From: Propionispora vibrioides
GTDB taxonomy: Bacteria > Bacillota > Negativicutes > Propionisporales > Propionisporaceae
Assembly: GCF_900110485.1 (NCBI RefSeq)
Contig: NZ_FODY01000009.1
Span: forward strand, 59,181 to 123,180
Length of the DNA stretch: 64,000 nt
Direction of reading: 5' to 3'
This document shows positions 35,436 to 43,803 of the stretch, one piece after another. The notes under the pieces were generated by a model, which saw only the letters and a list, made by a program, of their open reading frames with translations, searched no databases and had not been told where the DNA came from. Numbering within the stretch: the first letter of the stretch is position 1; each line of letters starts with the position of its first letter. The translations under genes were made by a program, and so were the position numbers.

Positions 35436-35461
35436 ATCTGCGCAAAAGGAGGGGTGCCGAG

Positions 35462-36517
35462 ATGCCTGTCATTCATGGTATTCATTATTCTAAAGCAAAA
35501 CTTTTAGAACGATGCGGCAATATAAGTCAGGTGGCCGGTTATAAGCGGTATGTGATCAGTGAGGGGCGGGGCAAAGGAGTTGAGGCTGTTGAAATTTATA
35601 ATGGCAACGGTCTGCAGTTTACCGTATTGCTGGATAAAACGCTGGATATCGCCGACTGCAGTTACCAGGGAGTGAACCTAGCCTATATGACCGGCAACGG
35701 GATTGTGGCGCCGCAGTTTTATGACAGTCACGGCAATGGCTGGTTAAGAAGCTTTAATGGTGGACTGCTGTCAACCTGCGGTATTACCTATTGCGGTGCC
35801 GCCAGTGAAGATGAAGGCGAGCTGCTGGGGCTGCACGGACGGATCAGTCATTGTCCGGCTGATAATATTTGCTGCGAGGCCGTCTGGGAAAAAGAAGACT
35901 ATGTGATTACCGTCCGGGGACGAAGTTATGAGACGCGTTTGCACGGTGAATTTCTTGAGTTAAGAAGGGAAATAAAAATACGGGCCGGCGACAATACCAT
36001 TTACCTTCATGATGAGATAGAAAATCAAGGATACCGGCCGGTTCCCCTGATGATGATTTATCATTGCAATTTCGGTTTTCCGCTGTATGATGCCGGCAGT
36101 GAGATTTATATTGATTCGGTGGAGTGTGCGCCCAATGACGAAGTATCGTCAAAGTCGCTGGATGATAGAAATCTTGTACCTGAGCCCAGGCCGCTTGTGC
36201 CGGAAAGCGTATATTTTCACCGGATGAATGTCTCCCGTGGTTATGGCCTGGCAGCGTTAATCAACCGGAAGATCGGCCGGAAGGGATTGGGCGTGTTTCT
36301 CAAATATGATCTTAAGGAGCTTCCTTATCTGAACCAATGGAAGATGATTGCCGCCGGACATTATGTTCTGGGGCTGGAACCATCCAACTGCCGGACGCTG
36401 GGACGGGCCAGTGAAAAGGCTGAGGGGCGGCTTCGCTATATTGAGCCGGGGGAAACCAGACACTTTAACTTGGCTATCATTATCAGTGAAGAGATAGATA
36501 ACCAAATAGGTCAATAG
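35462..36517 (+). CDS. DUF4432 aldose-1-epimerase-like protein
   Basis: A 351-residue, mostly beta-sandwich protein of the DUF4432 family, related to galactose mutarotase folds. Seen: LDKTLDIADCSYQGVNLAYMTG (residues about 56-78), GGLLSTCGITYCGAA, and MMIYHCNFGFPLYD, with several histidines where mutarotases bind sugar. It ends the cluster-1 operon behind AAAGGAGGGG. It may interconvert sugar anomers or a related sugar acid; function is inferred from fold. Confidence 0.8.
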   Translation: MPVIHGIHYSKAKLLERCGNISQVAGYKRYVISEGRGKGVEAVEIYNGNGLQFTVLLDKTLDIADCSYQGVNLAYMTGNGIVAPQFYDSHGNGWLRSFNGGLLSTCGITYCGAASEDEGELLGLHGRISHCPADNICCEAVWEKEDYVITVRGRSYETRLHGEFLELRREIKIRAGDNTIYLHDEIENQGYRPVPLMMIYHCNFGFPLYDAGSEIYIDSVECAPNDEVSSKSLDDRNLVPEPRPLVPESVYFHRMNVSRGYGLAALINRKIGRKGLGVFLKYDLKELPYLNQWKMIAAGHYVLGLEPSNCRTLGRASEKAEGRLRYIEPGETRHFNLAIIISEEIDNQIGQ

Positions 36518-36521
36518 CCAG

Positions 36522-36563
36522 AGCCTTCTCCGTTTTGTTAAAAACGGGGAAGGCTGTTTTTTT
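36522..36563 (+). terminator. Terminator at the end of cluster 1
   Basis: AGCCTTCTCCGTTTT pairs with AAAACGGGGAAGGCT, with one G-T-type pair, followed by seven Ts. Confidence 0.9.
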
Positions 36564-36701
36564 ATGTTGAAAATCCTTGCCTTTATATAGTTTCAGGGCC
36601 GGAGCTTTTTGTCTTTCTATAAGCAGTAAAAAGAGGAGGTTACTAGGTGGACTGAAGAGGAACCCGACGGTGTTAACAATAATGTATACAGAGTATCAGT
36701 A

Positions 36702-36863
36702 CTAGTACTTTGTCCGCTTAATCCGGTGAATACTGGCGGCCTATTTTCCGCAACGCTTCATTATCGTCAGGCAGCATACTAATGGTATGCCTTCTTCCTT
36801 CGCCCTGCGCTGCGGAAATAGCTTCGCCGTTCTCCTTCTGTTTTAAGACTGACAGGGTACTAG
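36702..36863. repeat. Short inverted-repeat element, family 2, copy b
   Basis: CTAGTACTTTGTC at the left and GACAGGGTACTAG at the right match at 11 of 13 positions when inverted. The 162-bp interior is self-complementary (CTATTTTCCGCA against TGCGGAAATAG) around GCATACTAATGGTATGC. It shares length, order and strings with the copy at 25526. It precedes the second PRD regulator. Confidence 0.7.
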
Positions 36864-36945
36864 CTGCTTTTATGAAAGGCACCGGTATACTAAAATAGCA
36901 GCATTATTGTGGTAATGTTTTGTTATTTCTGAATTTATTAGACAA

Positions 36946-36954
36946 TGCTACAAT
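36946..36954 (+). promoter_or_regulatory. Extended -10 promoter before the second PRD regulator
   Basis: TG-C-TACAAT gives an extended -10; a clear -35 is missing. It lies about 30 bases before the gene. Confidence 0.4.
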
Positions 36955-36984
36955 GGGCTTGTAAGAAAAACGGGAGGAAATCAG

Positions 36985-38802
36985 ATGAAAGAATTACAAC
37001 AACGGCAAAAGCAAATTTTAAAATATTTGCTGTCGATGGATGATTTTATGCCTGTTAAAAAAATCGCCGCCTTATGCCGCTGCTCGACTAAAACGGTACG
37101 CAATGATTTGCTGGTGTTAGAAGAAAGCGGCGTTAAGCTGGAAAAAATGTCCGGTAAGGGAATCCGTGTTTTTCCGGAAAAGCAAATGCGCGACTATGAT
37201 TTACCGCAAGATTCCTGCCACGATTTATCTGTTGAATACAGAAGAACGAAGATTATGTTTGAACTGCTGGAGGGCACTAAGGATAAGCTGTCCATTCAGT
37301 CACTGTCGGAGAAATATTATGTCAGTAAAACTTCCATTGCCAATGATTTAAAAGTGGTGGAAGAAAAATTAAGCAAGTATCATTTGCGTCTCAAAAAGGA
37401 CACACAGGGGACGCAGTTGGTTGGTTCGGAAATGGACATCCGGAAAGCCATGGTCGATATCTTAAATGCGCTGATTGGTTCAAAAAATGTATTTCAGGAA
37501 GAACCGGCGCGAATTGACCGGGAAACTATTCTGGAGCTGGAGGAGCATTTTGGGACATATCCTGTCAGTCAGGTGGAAGCGGTTATTGAGAAAGCAGAAA
37601 AACTGCTGCAATTCCGGATTGCGGAACCTTATTACATCAATCTGGTGACCCATATATTAATTCTCATTCACCGGACGAAAAACGGTAAGACGATCTACGA
37701 CGGACTGCAGGCGGAAGCCAATCATTATGATTCATCCTTTTATAGTGTATCGCAAAAAATAGCCTGCTGGCTGGAAGACATATTTTCCATTCAGGTCAAC
37801 CAGGAAGAGGTATTTTACATTTATCGGTATTTGACCTCTTCCGGCGGTATTACTGTTCAGCCGGATAATAAACCCGATGAAGTGGATCAGCGGTTAGAGG
37901 AAATAGCAAGAGAAATGATTAGGTTGAGCGCCCGGATTTGTCCGATTCCTTTTTCCTTTAGCCCGTCTTTATATCAGGCGTTGCTGCTCCATTTGAGGCC
38001 CATGATGAACCGGATTATTTACAATATAGAAATTAAAAACCCCTTGCTGGATCAAATCAAAGAAGAATTTCCCGAAGTCATGCTGTTATTAAAACTGGTC
38101 ATTTGGAAGATAAGACTGCAGTACAAGCTGCCTTATATTAATGAAGCGGAGATCAGTTATATAGTTGTGTATTTTCAGTCTGCCATTGAAGAAGCGATCA
38201 GTAAGAAAAAGGTGATGATCGTCTGTTCCACAGGGGTGGGAACCTCGCACCTATTAGAAAAACGGATCAAAAATCATTTTCCCGAATGGAATATTACCAA
38301 TATTGTTTCGGCTAAAGATTTGGAAAAAGATATAAAGCTGGAAACGGTTGATTTGATCATTTCCACCGTGAAACTGGATATTTCACTGGATAAACCGGTA
38401 GCGTATGTAAGCGCTTTGTTTAATAAAGCCGATGAGAAAAGGATAAGAGATTCTTTTGTCACCGGGCAACGTGGACTCATGACGGAAGCGACGGAAGTAA
38501 TCGAAGATGATCAGCCGAGCAGTCGAAACGAGACAAGCAAAGAATTTTCCCAGGCCACGCTGGTAGACTGCCTGGCCATCCATGAAGCTTTGGAACTATG
38601 TCTGTATCGGAGAGGCTGTACCGCGGCTCAGCAGAGTGCCCGGATCATTAGACGGAGCGATAATAAGAACAAAACAAAATTACTCGTGTTAATGGAAGAG
38701 AATGAAGCTGTGCCAGACACAGTGATTGGTACGTTGTACAGCATGTTGCAAAAGGACTACACGGGAGGGACAATAAATGGATCTATCCACAGTAATCGAT
38801 GA
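36985..38802 (+). CDS. PRD-domain activator with EIIB-like domain and extra tail (cluster 2)
   Basis: A 605-residue regulator, paralogous to the one at 28635. N-terminal helix-turn-helix (IAALCRCSTKTVRNDLL), PRD1 with His in NLVTHILILIHR, PRD2 with His in LLLHLRPMMNR, and an EIIB-like Cys in IVCSTGVGTSHLL. After the EIIB domain it carries about 115 extra residues without the EIIA histidine motif or any fold I recognise. The end overlaps the EIIA gene by 26 bases, so the tail coding region also contains that gene's ribosome-binding site. GGGAGG precedes the ATG. Confidence 0.88.
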   Translation: MKELQQRQKQILKYLLSMDDFMPVKKIAALCRCSTKTVRNDLLVLEESGVKLEKMSGKGIRVFPEKQMRDYDLPQDSCHDLSVEYRRTKIMFELLEGTKDKLSIQSLSEKYYVSKTSIANDLKVVEEKLSKYHLRLKKDTQGTQLVGSEMDIRKAMVDILNALIGSKNVFQEEPARIDRETILELEEHFGTYPVSQVEAVIEKAEKLLQFRIAEPYYINLVTHILILIHRTKNGKTIYDGLQAEANHYDSSFYSVSQKIACWLEDIFSIQVNQEEVFYIYRYLTSSGGITVQPDNKPDEVDQRLEEIAREMIRLSARICPIPFSFSPSLYQALLLHLRPMMNRIIYNIEIKNPLLDQIKEEFPEVMLLLKLVIWKIRLQYKLPYINEAEISYIVVYFQSAIEEAISKKKVMIVCSTGVGTSHLLEKRIKNHFPEWNITNIVSAKDLEKDIKLETVDLIISTVKLDISLDKPVAYVSALFNKADEKRIRDSFVTGQRGLMTEATEVIEDDQPSSRNETSKEFSQATLVDCLAIHEALELCLYRRGCTAAQQSARIIRRSDNKNKTKLLVLMEENEAVPDTVIGTLYSMLQKDYTGGTINGSIHSNR

Positions 38803-39232
38803 AAACAGAATTAACCTGGAACTGGATGTTGCCAGCAAAGAAGAAGCGATTGATGCGCTGGTGGATATGCTGATGCAATCAGGTGTTCTATCTTCTAAGG
38901 AGGACTTTATAAACGATGTTTATGTGAGGGAAACTGCGGGACAAACCGGAATAGGAGGTGGGATTGCCATTCCTCACGGCAAATCCAAAAGCGTATTAAA
39001 AACTTCACTGGCGATTGGCCGGACCATGAGACCGATCGAGTGGGAGTCGTTGGATGATGAACCTGTCCGCTGCATCATTTTATTCGCTGTAAGAGAAGCC
39101 GACAGCACGACCGTTCATGTACGCTTATTGGGCCAATTCGCGGGGAAGCTGGCTGATGAAGACATTGTGGCTGCGCTGCTTAACGGCAACGATGCTAAAG
39201 AAATCATCACCATTCTTAGTGCGGAAAATTAA
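38777..39232 (+). CDS. PTS EIIA component, fructose type (cluster 2)
   Basis: A 151-residue phosphocarrier with the active His67 in TGIGGGIAIPHGKSK. It aligns along its length with the cluster-1 EIIA. GGGAGGG precedes the ATG, inside the regulator's coding end, so the two are translationally coupled. Confidence 0.9.
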   Translation: MDLSTVIDENRINLELDVASKEEAIDALVDMLMQSGVLSSKEDFINDVYVRETAGQTGIGGGIAIPHGKSKSVLKTSLAIGRTMRPIEWESLDDEPVRCIILFAVREADSTTVHVRLLGQFAGKLADEDIVAALLNGNDAKEIITILSAEN

Positions 39233-39251
39233 GGAAAAACGGAGGGATACC

Positions 39252-39563
39252 ATGAAAATTGTTGGCATTGCAGCCTGTACATCGGGGATTGCCCACACCT
39301 ATATTGCCAAAGAAAAACTGGTCAAGGCTGCTCAAGCTCTTAATCACACCATCCATATCGAAACCCAGGGAACGATTGGCACCGAAAATGAACTGTCGGC
39401 CAGGGATATTGCGGCAGCCGATGTGGTCATCATTGCTGCGGATATTAAAGTGGGTGGCAAGGAGCGGTTTCAGGGAAAACGGATTGTGGAAGTGCCTACC
39501 CATATTGTAATTAAATCTCCCAAAGCTTTACTAAACAAGATTCAGGCCGATCTGGGACTATAA
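39252..39563 (+). CDS. PTS EIIB component, fructose type (cluster 2)
   Basis: A 103-residue phosphotransfer protein starting MKIVGIAACTSGIAHTYIA, with phosphocysteine Cys9. The start is set by GGAGGG; the frame is open 45 codons upstream but that is inside the EIIA gene. Close paralogue of the cluster-1 EIIB. Confidence 0.9.
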   Translation: MKIVGIAACTSGIAHTYIAKEKLVKAAQALNHTIHIETQGTIGTENELSARDIAAADVVIIAADIKVGGKERFQGKRIVEVPTHIVIKSPKALLNKIQADLGL

Positions 39564-39585
39564 AAAATGAGTGGAGGTCAAGGCT

Positions 39586-40671
39586 GTGTTGAAAAATTTG
39601 GAGTTGAAAAAGCATGCAATGACGGGAATATCCTACATGATCCCTCTGGTGGTGGCTTCAGGGCTGTTGATTGCCATCGGGAATATAGCCGGCGGCAATC
39701 CCAGTTTGATTGGTGACTATAAGAAAGCTTACGGCTTGTGGGAAGCGGCAGTCACTTTGGGCGTATACGGTATGGGCCTCATTCCGGCCGTCATGGCGGC
39801 GGCCATTGCTTACTCAATTGCCGATCGGCCGGGGATTGCGCCGGGGTTATTGATGGGGATGATCGCCAATGCCATGGGAGCCGGCTTTCTGGGCGGCATG
39901 CTGGGCGGTTATCTGGCCGGCTGGTGCGTCAATTTCCTGAAACGTCGTATTAAGGTTCCGATCTGGGCTCAGGGGCTTATGCCGATGATGATTGTCCCGT
40001 TGCTGGCGTCGCTGATTGTAGGCTTTATTATGTTCTTTGTGATTGGCAGACCGATTGCCTCAGCTTCTTTCGCTTTAAGAGAAATGCTGGATAGTATGCA
40101 GGGCGGTTCCAAAGCAGTATTCGGCGCTATTATGGGGGCCATGGCTGCCTTTGACTTTGGCGGTCCGGTAAATAAAGTGGCTTCTTTGTTTGCCGACGGA
40201 CTATTAATTGACAAAATCTATGGACCGGAAGCAATAAAAATTTGTGCATCTATGATCCCGCCGTTTGGCGTGACGTTATCCTGGCTGATTAAGAAATCAA
40301 GATATAGCAAAAGTGAAGCCGACAATATCAAAATAGCTTTTCCCATGGGAATTTGCATGATTACGGAAGGCGTTATTCCCATCGCCGCCGTCGATCCTAT
40401 CCGCGTTATTTTCTCCTGCTCCTTTGGCGCGGCTATCGGTGGTATTTTGATTATGCTGCTGGACGTAGGTTCACCGGTTCCTTCCGGTGGGATGTTCATT
40501 GTTCCGGCTATGCATAATCCGCTGGGCTTCCTGATTGCTTTAGCAGTTGGCAGCCTGGTTACGGCGTTGCTGTTGGTCGCTTTGAAAAAAGATGCTCCTC
40601 AGGAACAGGAAATAGGCTTGGCAGAGGATTTGGAGGAAGAAGTGGATTTGTCGGGGATTACCGTAAAATAA
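39586..40671 (+). CDS. PTS EIIC permease, fructose type (cluster 2)
   Basis: A 361-residue permease with about nine membrane segments, starting (GTG) LKNLELKKHAMTGISYM. It has the same family marks as the cluster-1 permease (YSIADRPGIAPGLLMG, FDFGGPVNKV) and a matching acidic tail. The GTG eight bases after TGGAGG is preferred over an upstream GTG that overlaps this site. Confidence 0.9.
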   Translation: MLKNLELKKHAMTGISYMIPLVVASGLLIAIGNIAGGNPSLIGDYKKAYGLWEAAVTLGVYGMGLIPAVMAAAIAYSIADRPGIAPGLLMGMIANAMGAGFLGGMLGGYLAGWCVNFLKRRIKVPIWAQGLMPMMIVPLLASLIVGFIMFFVIGRPIASASFALREMLDSMQGGSKAVFGAIMGAMAAFDFGGPVNKVASLFADGLLIDKIYGPEAIKICASMIPPFGVTLSWLIKKSRYSKSEADNIKIAFPMGICMITEGVIPIAAVDPIRVIFSCSFGAAIGGILIMLLDVGSPVPSGGMFIVPAMHNPLGFLIALAVGSLVTALLLVALKKDAPQEQEIGLAEDLEEEVDLSGITVK

Positions 40672-40690
40672 ACTACAGGGAGTGTAAGCC

Positions 40691-41542
40691 ATGTATGTTT
40701 CCATGAAGGATATGCTGCAGAAGGCGCATGACGGGGCGTATGCGGTTATGGCGATTAACTGCTTTAATCTGGAGACCGCCAGAACGGTTATTCGGGCGGC
40801 TGAAAGTGAAAATGCGCCAATCATTATTAATCTATATCAGGATCATCTGATACAGCATTGTGACAGTGAACTGATTACGCCGATTGTGAAGGTGTTGGCC
40901 AATCGATCCAAAGTTAAGATTGCGCTGAATTTTGATCATGGTCAGGAGGTTTTGCTGTTAAAAAAGGCAATTGACGACGGGTTTTCTTCCGTCATGGTCG
41001 ACGGTTCGCGGTTTGGTCTGGAAGGAAATATTGCGATGACCAGGGAGATTGTTAATTTTGCCCACCCCAAAGGGGTGAGTGTGGAAGGCGAAATTGGCTG
41101 CATTGGTGCTACGGAAGGAGCAGAGTTTACCGAGCATTCCATGTATACCGATCCGGATGAGGCCGTGCGGTTTGCCAGGGAAACGAGTATTGATGCGCTG
41201 GCTGTGTCTATCGGTTCTTCTCACGGCAATTATCCGGCCGATATGATTCCATCGTTTGATTTTGAACGGCTGCGGCAGATTAAAGCGATGACCGGGCTGC
41301 CGCTGGTACTGCATGGCGGCTCCGGTTCCGGCGAAAAGAATATCTGCCAGGCGGTCAAGGATGGAATCAATAAGATTAATGTAGGCTGCGATTTTATGAA
41401 TGCCAATGTGGCTGCGGTAAAAAACAGACTGCAAGAAAATCCTGACATTAACTATTATGATCTGGTCGAGCGGGTGGAAACGGACAGCATGGAGATTGTC
41501 CGGCACTATATACGGTTGTCGGGATCATATAATAAAAACTAA
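40691..41542 (+). CDS. Class II ketose-bisphosphate aldolase, divergent (cluster 2)
   Basis: A 283-residue aldolase. Asp82 and His83 lie in LNFDHG, with zinc ligands His178 (SIGSSHG) and His208 (VLHGGSG). It is clearly less like the other two class II aldolases here than they are like each other; for example it has NFDHG where they have HLDHG, and its N-terminus (MYVSMKDMLQKA) differs. It may prefer a different stereoisomer or phosphorylated substrate. Directly followed by the next aldolase gene. Confidence 0.88.
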   Translation: MYVSMKDMLQKAHDGAYAVMAINCFNLETARTVIRAAESENAPIIINLYQDHLIQHCDSELITPIVKVLANRSKVKIALNFDHGQEVLLLKKAIDDGFSSVMVDGSRFGLEGNIAMTREIVNFAHPKGVSVEGEIGCIGATEGAEFTEHSMYTDPDEAVRFARETSIDALAVSIGSSHGNYPADMIPSFDFERLRQIKAMTGLPLVLHGGSGSGEKNICQAVKDGINKINVGCDFMNANVAAVKNRLQENPDINYYDLVERVETDSMEIVRHYIRLSGSYNKN

Positions 41543-41559
41543 AGGAGATAACAGGGATT

Positions 41560-42429
41560 ATGCTAATGAATATGAAGGAATTATTGTCGGTGGCGCAAAA
41601 ACACCAGTTTGCCGTACCTGCTTTTAATGTCAGCAGCAGTATGCTGCTAAGAGGCGTCATGGAGGGTTGCCGGGAGAAACAGGCTCCGGTAATTATCGCC
41701 ATTCATCCCGATGAATTATCGTTTGTGGAAGACAGCTTTATTGCCAGTGTGCGGGAAGAAATTATCCATAGCCGCATACCGGCCGTAATTCATCTGGATC
41801 ATGGCGGAAGCTTTGAGCAGATTGTCCGGGCTATTCGCTGTGGCTTTACTTCCGTTATGATTGATGCTTCGCTGCTATCGTTTGAAGAAAATGTGGCTAT
41901 TACCAGAAAGGTGATCGAAGTGGCGCAGGCTGCTCATGTTTCCGTGGAAGCCGAACTGGGGACGATCGGAACGACCGGTAACGGTGGTGAAGGCGGTACG
42001 GAGCAAATTATTTATACCGATCCGGCCACTGTCAAGGAATTTGTTGCCAGAACCGGTGTGGATACGCTGGCGATTGCCATCGGCACATCGCACGGCATTT
42101 ATCCGAAAAATATGCAACCCAAATTGCGAATGGATTTGCTGCAGGAAATCAGAGCGATTGTGGATATACCCTTGGTTCTGCACGGCGGCTCGGCTAATGC
42201 CGATAGTGAAATCGCCGAGGCGGTAAGACTGGGGATATCGAAAATCAATATATCCAGCGATATCAAAGACGCTTTTTATAAGAAATGCCGGGAAGTGCTG
42301 CAGGACCCGGTTATCCGTGAACCGAATGCCATTTATCCACCTTGTATTAAAGCTATGAAACAGGTGGTTTACCAAAAAATCGATTTGTTTAATGATGCCG
42401 GTAAAGCAAGATATTATCAGGAAAATTAA
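41560..42429 (+). CDS. Class II ketose-bisphosphate aldolase (cluster 2)
   Basis: A 289-residue aldolase with Asp80/His81 (IHLDHG), His178 (AIGTSHG) and His208 (VLHGGSA). It matches the cluster-1 aldolase in every motif position and in the opening MLMNMK...LLSVAQKHQFAVPAFN. AAAGGAG precedes the ATG. With two aldolases in tandem, cluster 2 can cleave two configurations of ketose phosphate, or form a heteromer; either is inference. Confidence 0.9.
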   Translation: MLMNMKELLSVAQKHQFAVPAFNVSSSMLLRGVMEGCREKQAPVIIAIHPDELSFVEDSFIASVREEIIHSRIPAVIHLDHGGSFEQIVRAIRCGFTSVMIDASLLSFEENVAITRKVIEVAQAAHVSVEAELGTIGTTGNGGEGGTEQIIYTDPATVKEFVARTGVDTLAIAIGTSHGIYPKNMQPKLRMDLLQEIRAIVDIPLVLHGGSANADSEIAEAVRLGISKINISSDIKDAFYKKCREVLQDPVIREPNAIYPPCIKAMKQVVYQKIDLFNDAGKARYYQEN

Positions 42430-42468
42430 GCGAAGATTATACGGTATGCTAACATAGCAGTATGATGT

Positions 42469-42512
42469 AAAAGGTCTTCCCTATCGGAATACGGGATGTG
42501 GGGGGCCTTTTG
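42469..42512 (+). terminator. Probable partial terminator before the second manA
   Basis: AAAAGG...TTCCC pairs with GGGGGG-CCTTTT, using several G-T pairs, then TTTTGCC. Weak, so readthrough into manA is possible. Confidence 0.45.
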
Positions 42513-42532
42513 CCGTTACAAGGAGGGACTCC

Positions 42533-43453
42533 GTGTATCCTTTAACCTTTGAGCCGGTTTATAAAGAGACGATCTGGGGTGGGCAGGCTTTAGCGACCTT
42601 GTTTGGCCGCGAGCTGCCTTCGGCCCGGATCGGGGAAAGCTGGGAGATCTGCGCTCATCCCCAGGGAATGAGCCGGATCCGTAACGGAAGCTGGCAGGGA
42701 AAAACGCTGCAGGAAGTGATGTCAACGCAGCCGGCCCTGATCTTGGGGGAAGGCCGTACAGCAGAAACACAATTTCCGCTGCTTATCAAATATATTGATG
42801 CCGGTGATGATTTGTCCATTCAGGTGCATCCCGATGATGAATATGCCGGAAGGGTGGAAAGGCAGCCAGGCAAGACCGAGGCTTGGTATGTGCTGCAGGC
42901 CGGGCCGGGAGCGGAAATTATTTACGGTCTGAACGAGGCGGTCAGCCGGGAAGCTTTTATACAGGCTGTGCGGGAGGGAACTGTGGAGGCGGCAGTTCGC
43001 CGAGTGGCTGTTCAGGCGGGCGATATGATTCTGGTTCCGGCCGGTACGGTCCATTCGCTGCTAAAAGGCGTGGCCGTTTGTGAAATCCAGCAGAATTCTG
43101 ATCTGACTTACCGTCTCTACGATTTTAACCGTACCGGCCCTGATGGCAAACCGCGAATGCTGCACTTGGAAAAGGGCCTGGCCGTGACTGCTTTTGGGCA
43201 GCAGCCAGCTTTGGACTTTAGGCAGGATAGCATTACCTGTCCGTATTTTTCTGTGCAGAGGCAGCAAGTTGCTGGTCAGGTACAGGATCTTCCGGCAGGA
43301 CGGTTTCTGATTTACTGTATTTTACAGGGGAAAGGGCAGATTGCCGCGAATGGAATAGAAGTTCCGGTCCAGGCCGGTGATACGGTATTGATACCGGCTT
43401 GTCTGACGGCGGTGACACTGACCGGTCAGTGCCAACTGCTGCGTATTCGGTAA
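42533..43453 (+). CDS. manA: Mannose-6-phosphate isomerase, class I (second copy)
   Basis: A 306-residue enzyme closely resembling the copy at 16008, sharing FEPVYKETIWGG, IQVHPDDE, PAGTVHSLLKG and EIQQNSDLTYRLYD. It interconverts mannose-6-phosphate and fructose-6-phosphate. The GTG start follows AAGGAGGG. It ends cluster 2 and may isomerise the phosphosugar delivered by that PTS or by another mannose route. Confidence 0.92.
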   Translation: MYPLTFEPVYKETIWGGQALATLFGRELPSARIGESWEICAHPQGMSRIRNGSWQGKTLQEVMSTQPALILGEGRTAETQFPLLIKYIDAGDDLSIQVHPDDEYAGRVERQPGKTEAWYVLQAGPGAEIIYGLNEAVSREAFIQAVREGTVEAAVRRVAVQAGDMILVPAGTVHSLLKGVAVCEIQQNSDLTYRLYDFNRTGPDGKPRMLHLEKGLAVTAFGQQPALDFRQDSITCPYFSVQRQQVAGQVQDLPAGRFLIYCILQGKGQIAANGIEVPVQAGDTVLIPACLTAVTLTGQCQLLRIR

Positions 43454-43468
43454 TCCTTTCTATTAACA

Positions 43469-43517
43469 GCAAAGTCCTCAGCAGCTACGAGTTGGCCGGT
43501 GAGGACTTTGCCATTTT
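43469..43517 (+). terminator. Terminator after the second manA
   Basis: GCAAAGTCCTCA pairs with TGAGGACTTTGC; the following T tract (ATTTT) is short. Confidence 0.65.
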
Positions 43518-43623
43518 AAAGGGGTATTTTGGCGCTAACCGGCCGATCAATGAGTCTGTGCCTGCTTATTCCCCTGCTTGCCGTTTAAGCCGGAAATGAG
43601 CGGTAAAACGGCTGGAACTGAGT

Positions 43624-43652
43624 TTTTCATATCCGGTAGCCTTTGTTATAAT
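43624..43652 (+). promoter_or_regulatory. Promoter of the sodium:solute symporter gene
   Basis: TTTTCA, 17 bases, TATAAT. It is separated from the gene by a repeat element (43670-43756), which will be in the 5' untranslated RNA. Confidence 0.6.
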
Positions 43653-43669
43653 TTTACTGAAAAGGTATC

Positions 43670-43756
43670 TAGGTAACCGCTGATTAATTCACACTGCGCG
43701 TCCTGAAGGATCTTTTTTCGCCTGGTTAACAGGTTCATTTAATCAGTGGTTACCTA
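43670..43756. repeat. Short inverted-repeat element, family 1, copy b
   Basis: 87 bp. TAGGTAACCGCTGATTAA at the left is matched in inverse by TTAATCAGTGGTTACCTA at the right, with one mismatch. The interior CACTGCGCGTCC is shared with the copy at 57644. Positioned between promoter and gene. Confidence 0.8.
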
Positions 43757-43803
43757 GCAGTCCACCGGATTGGCGGACTATGATCCGACTTGGGGGCTTG
43801 GTT

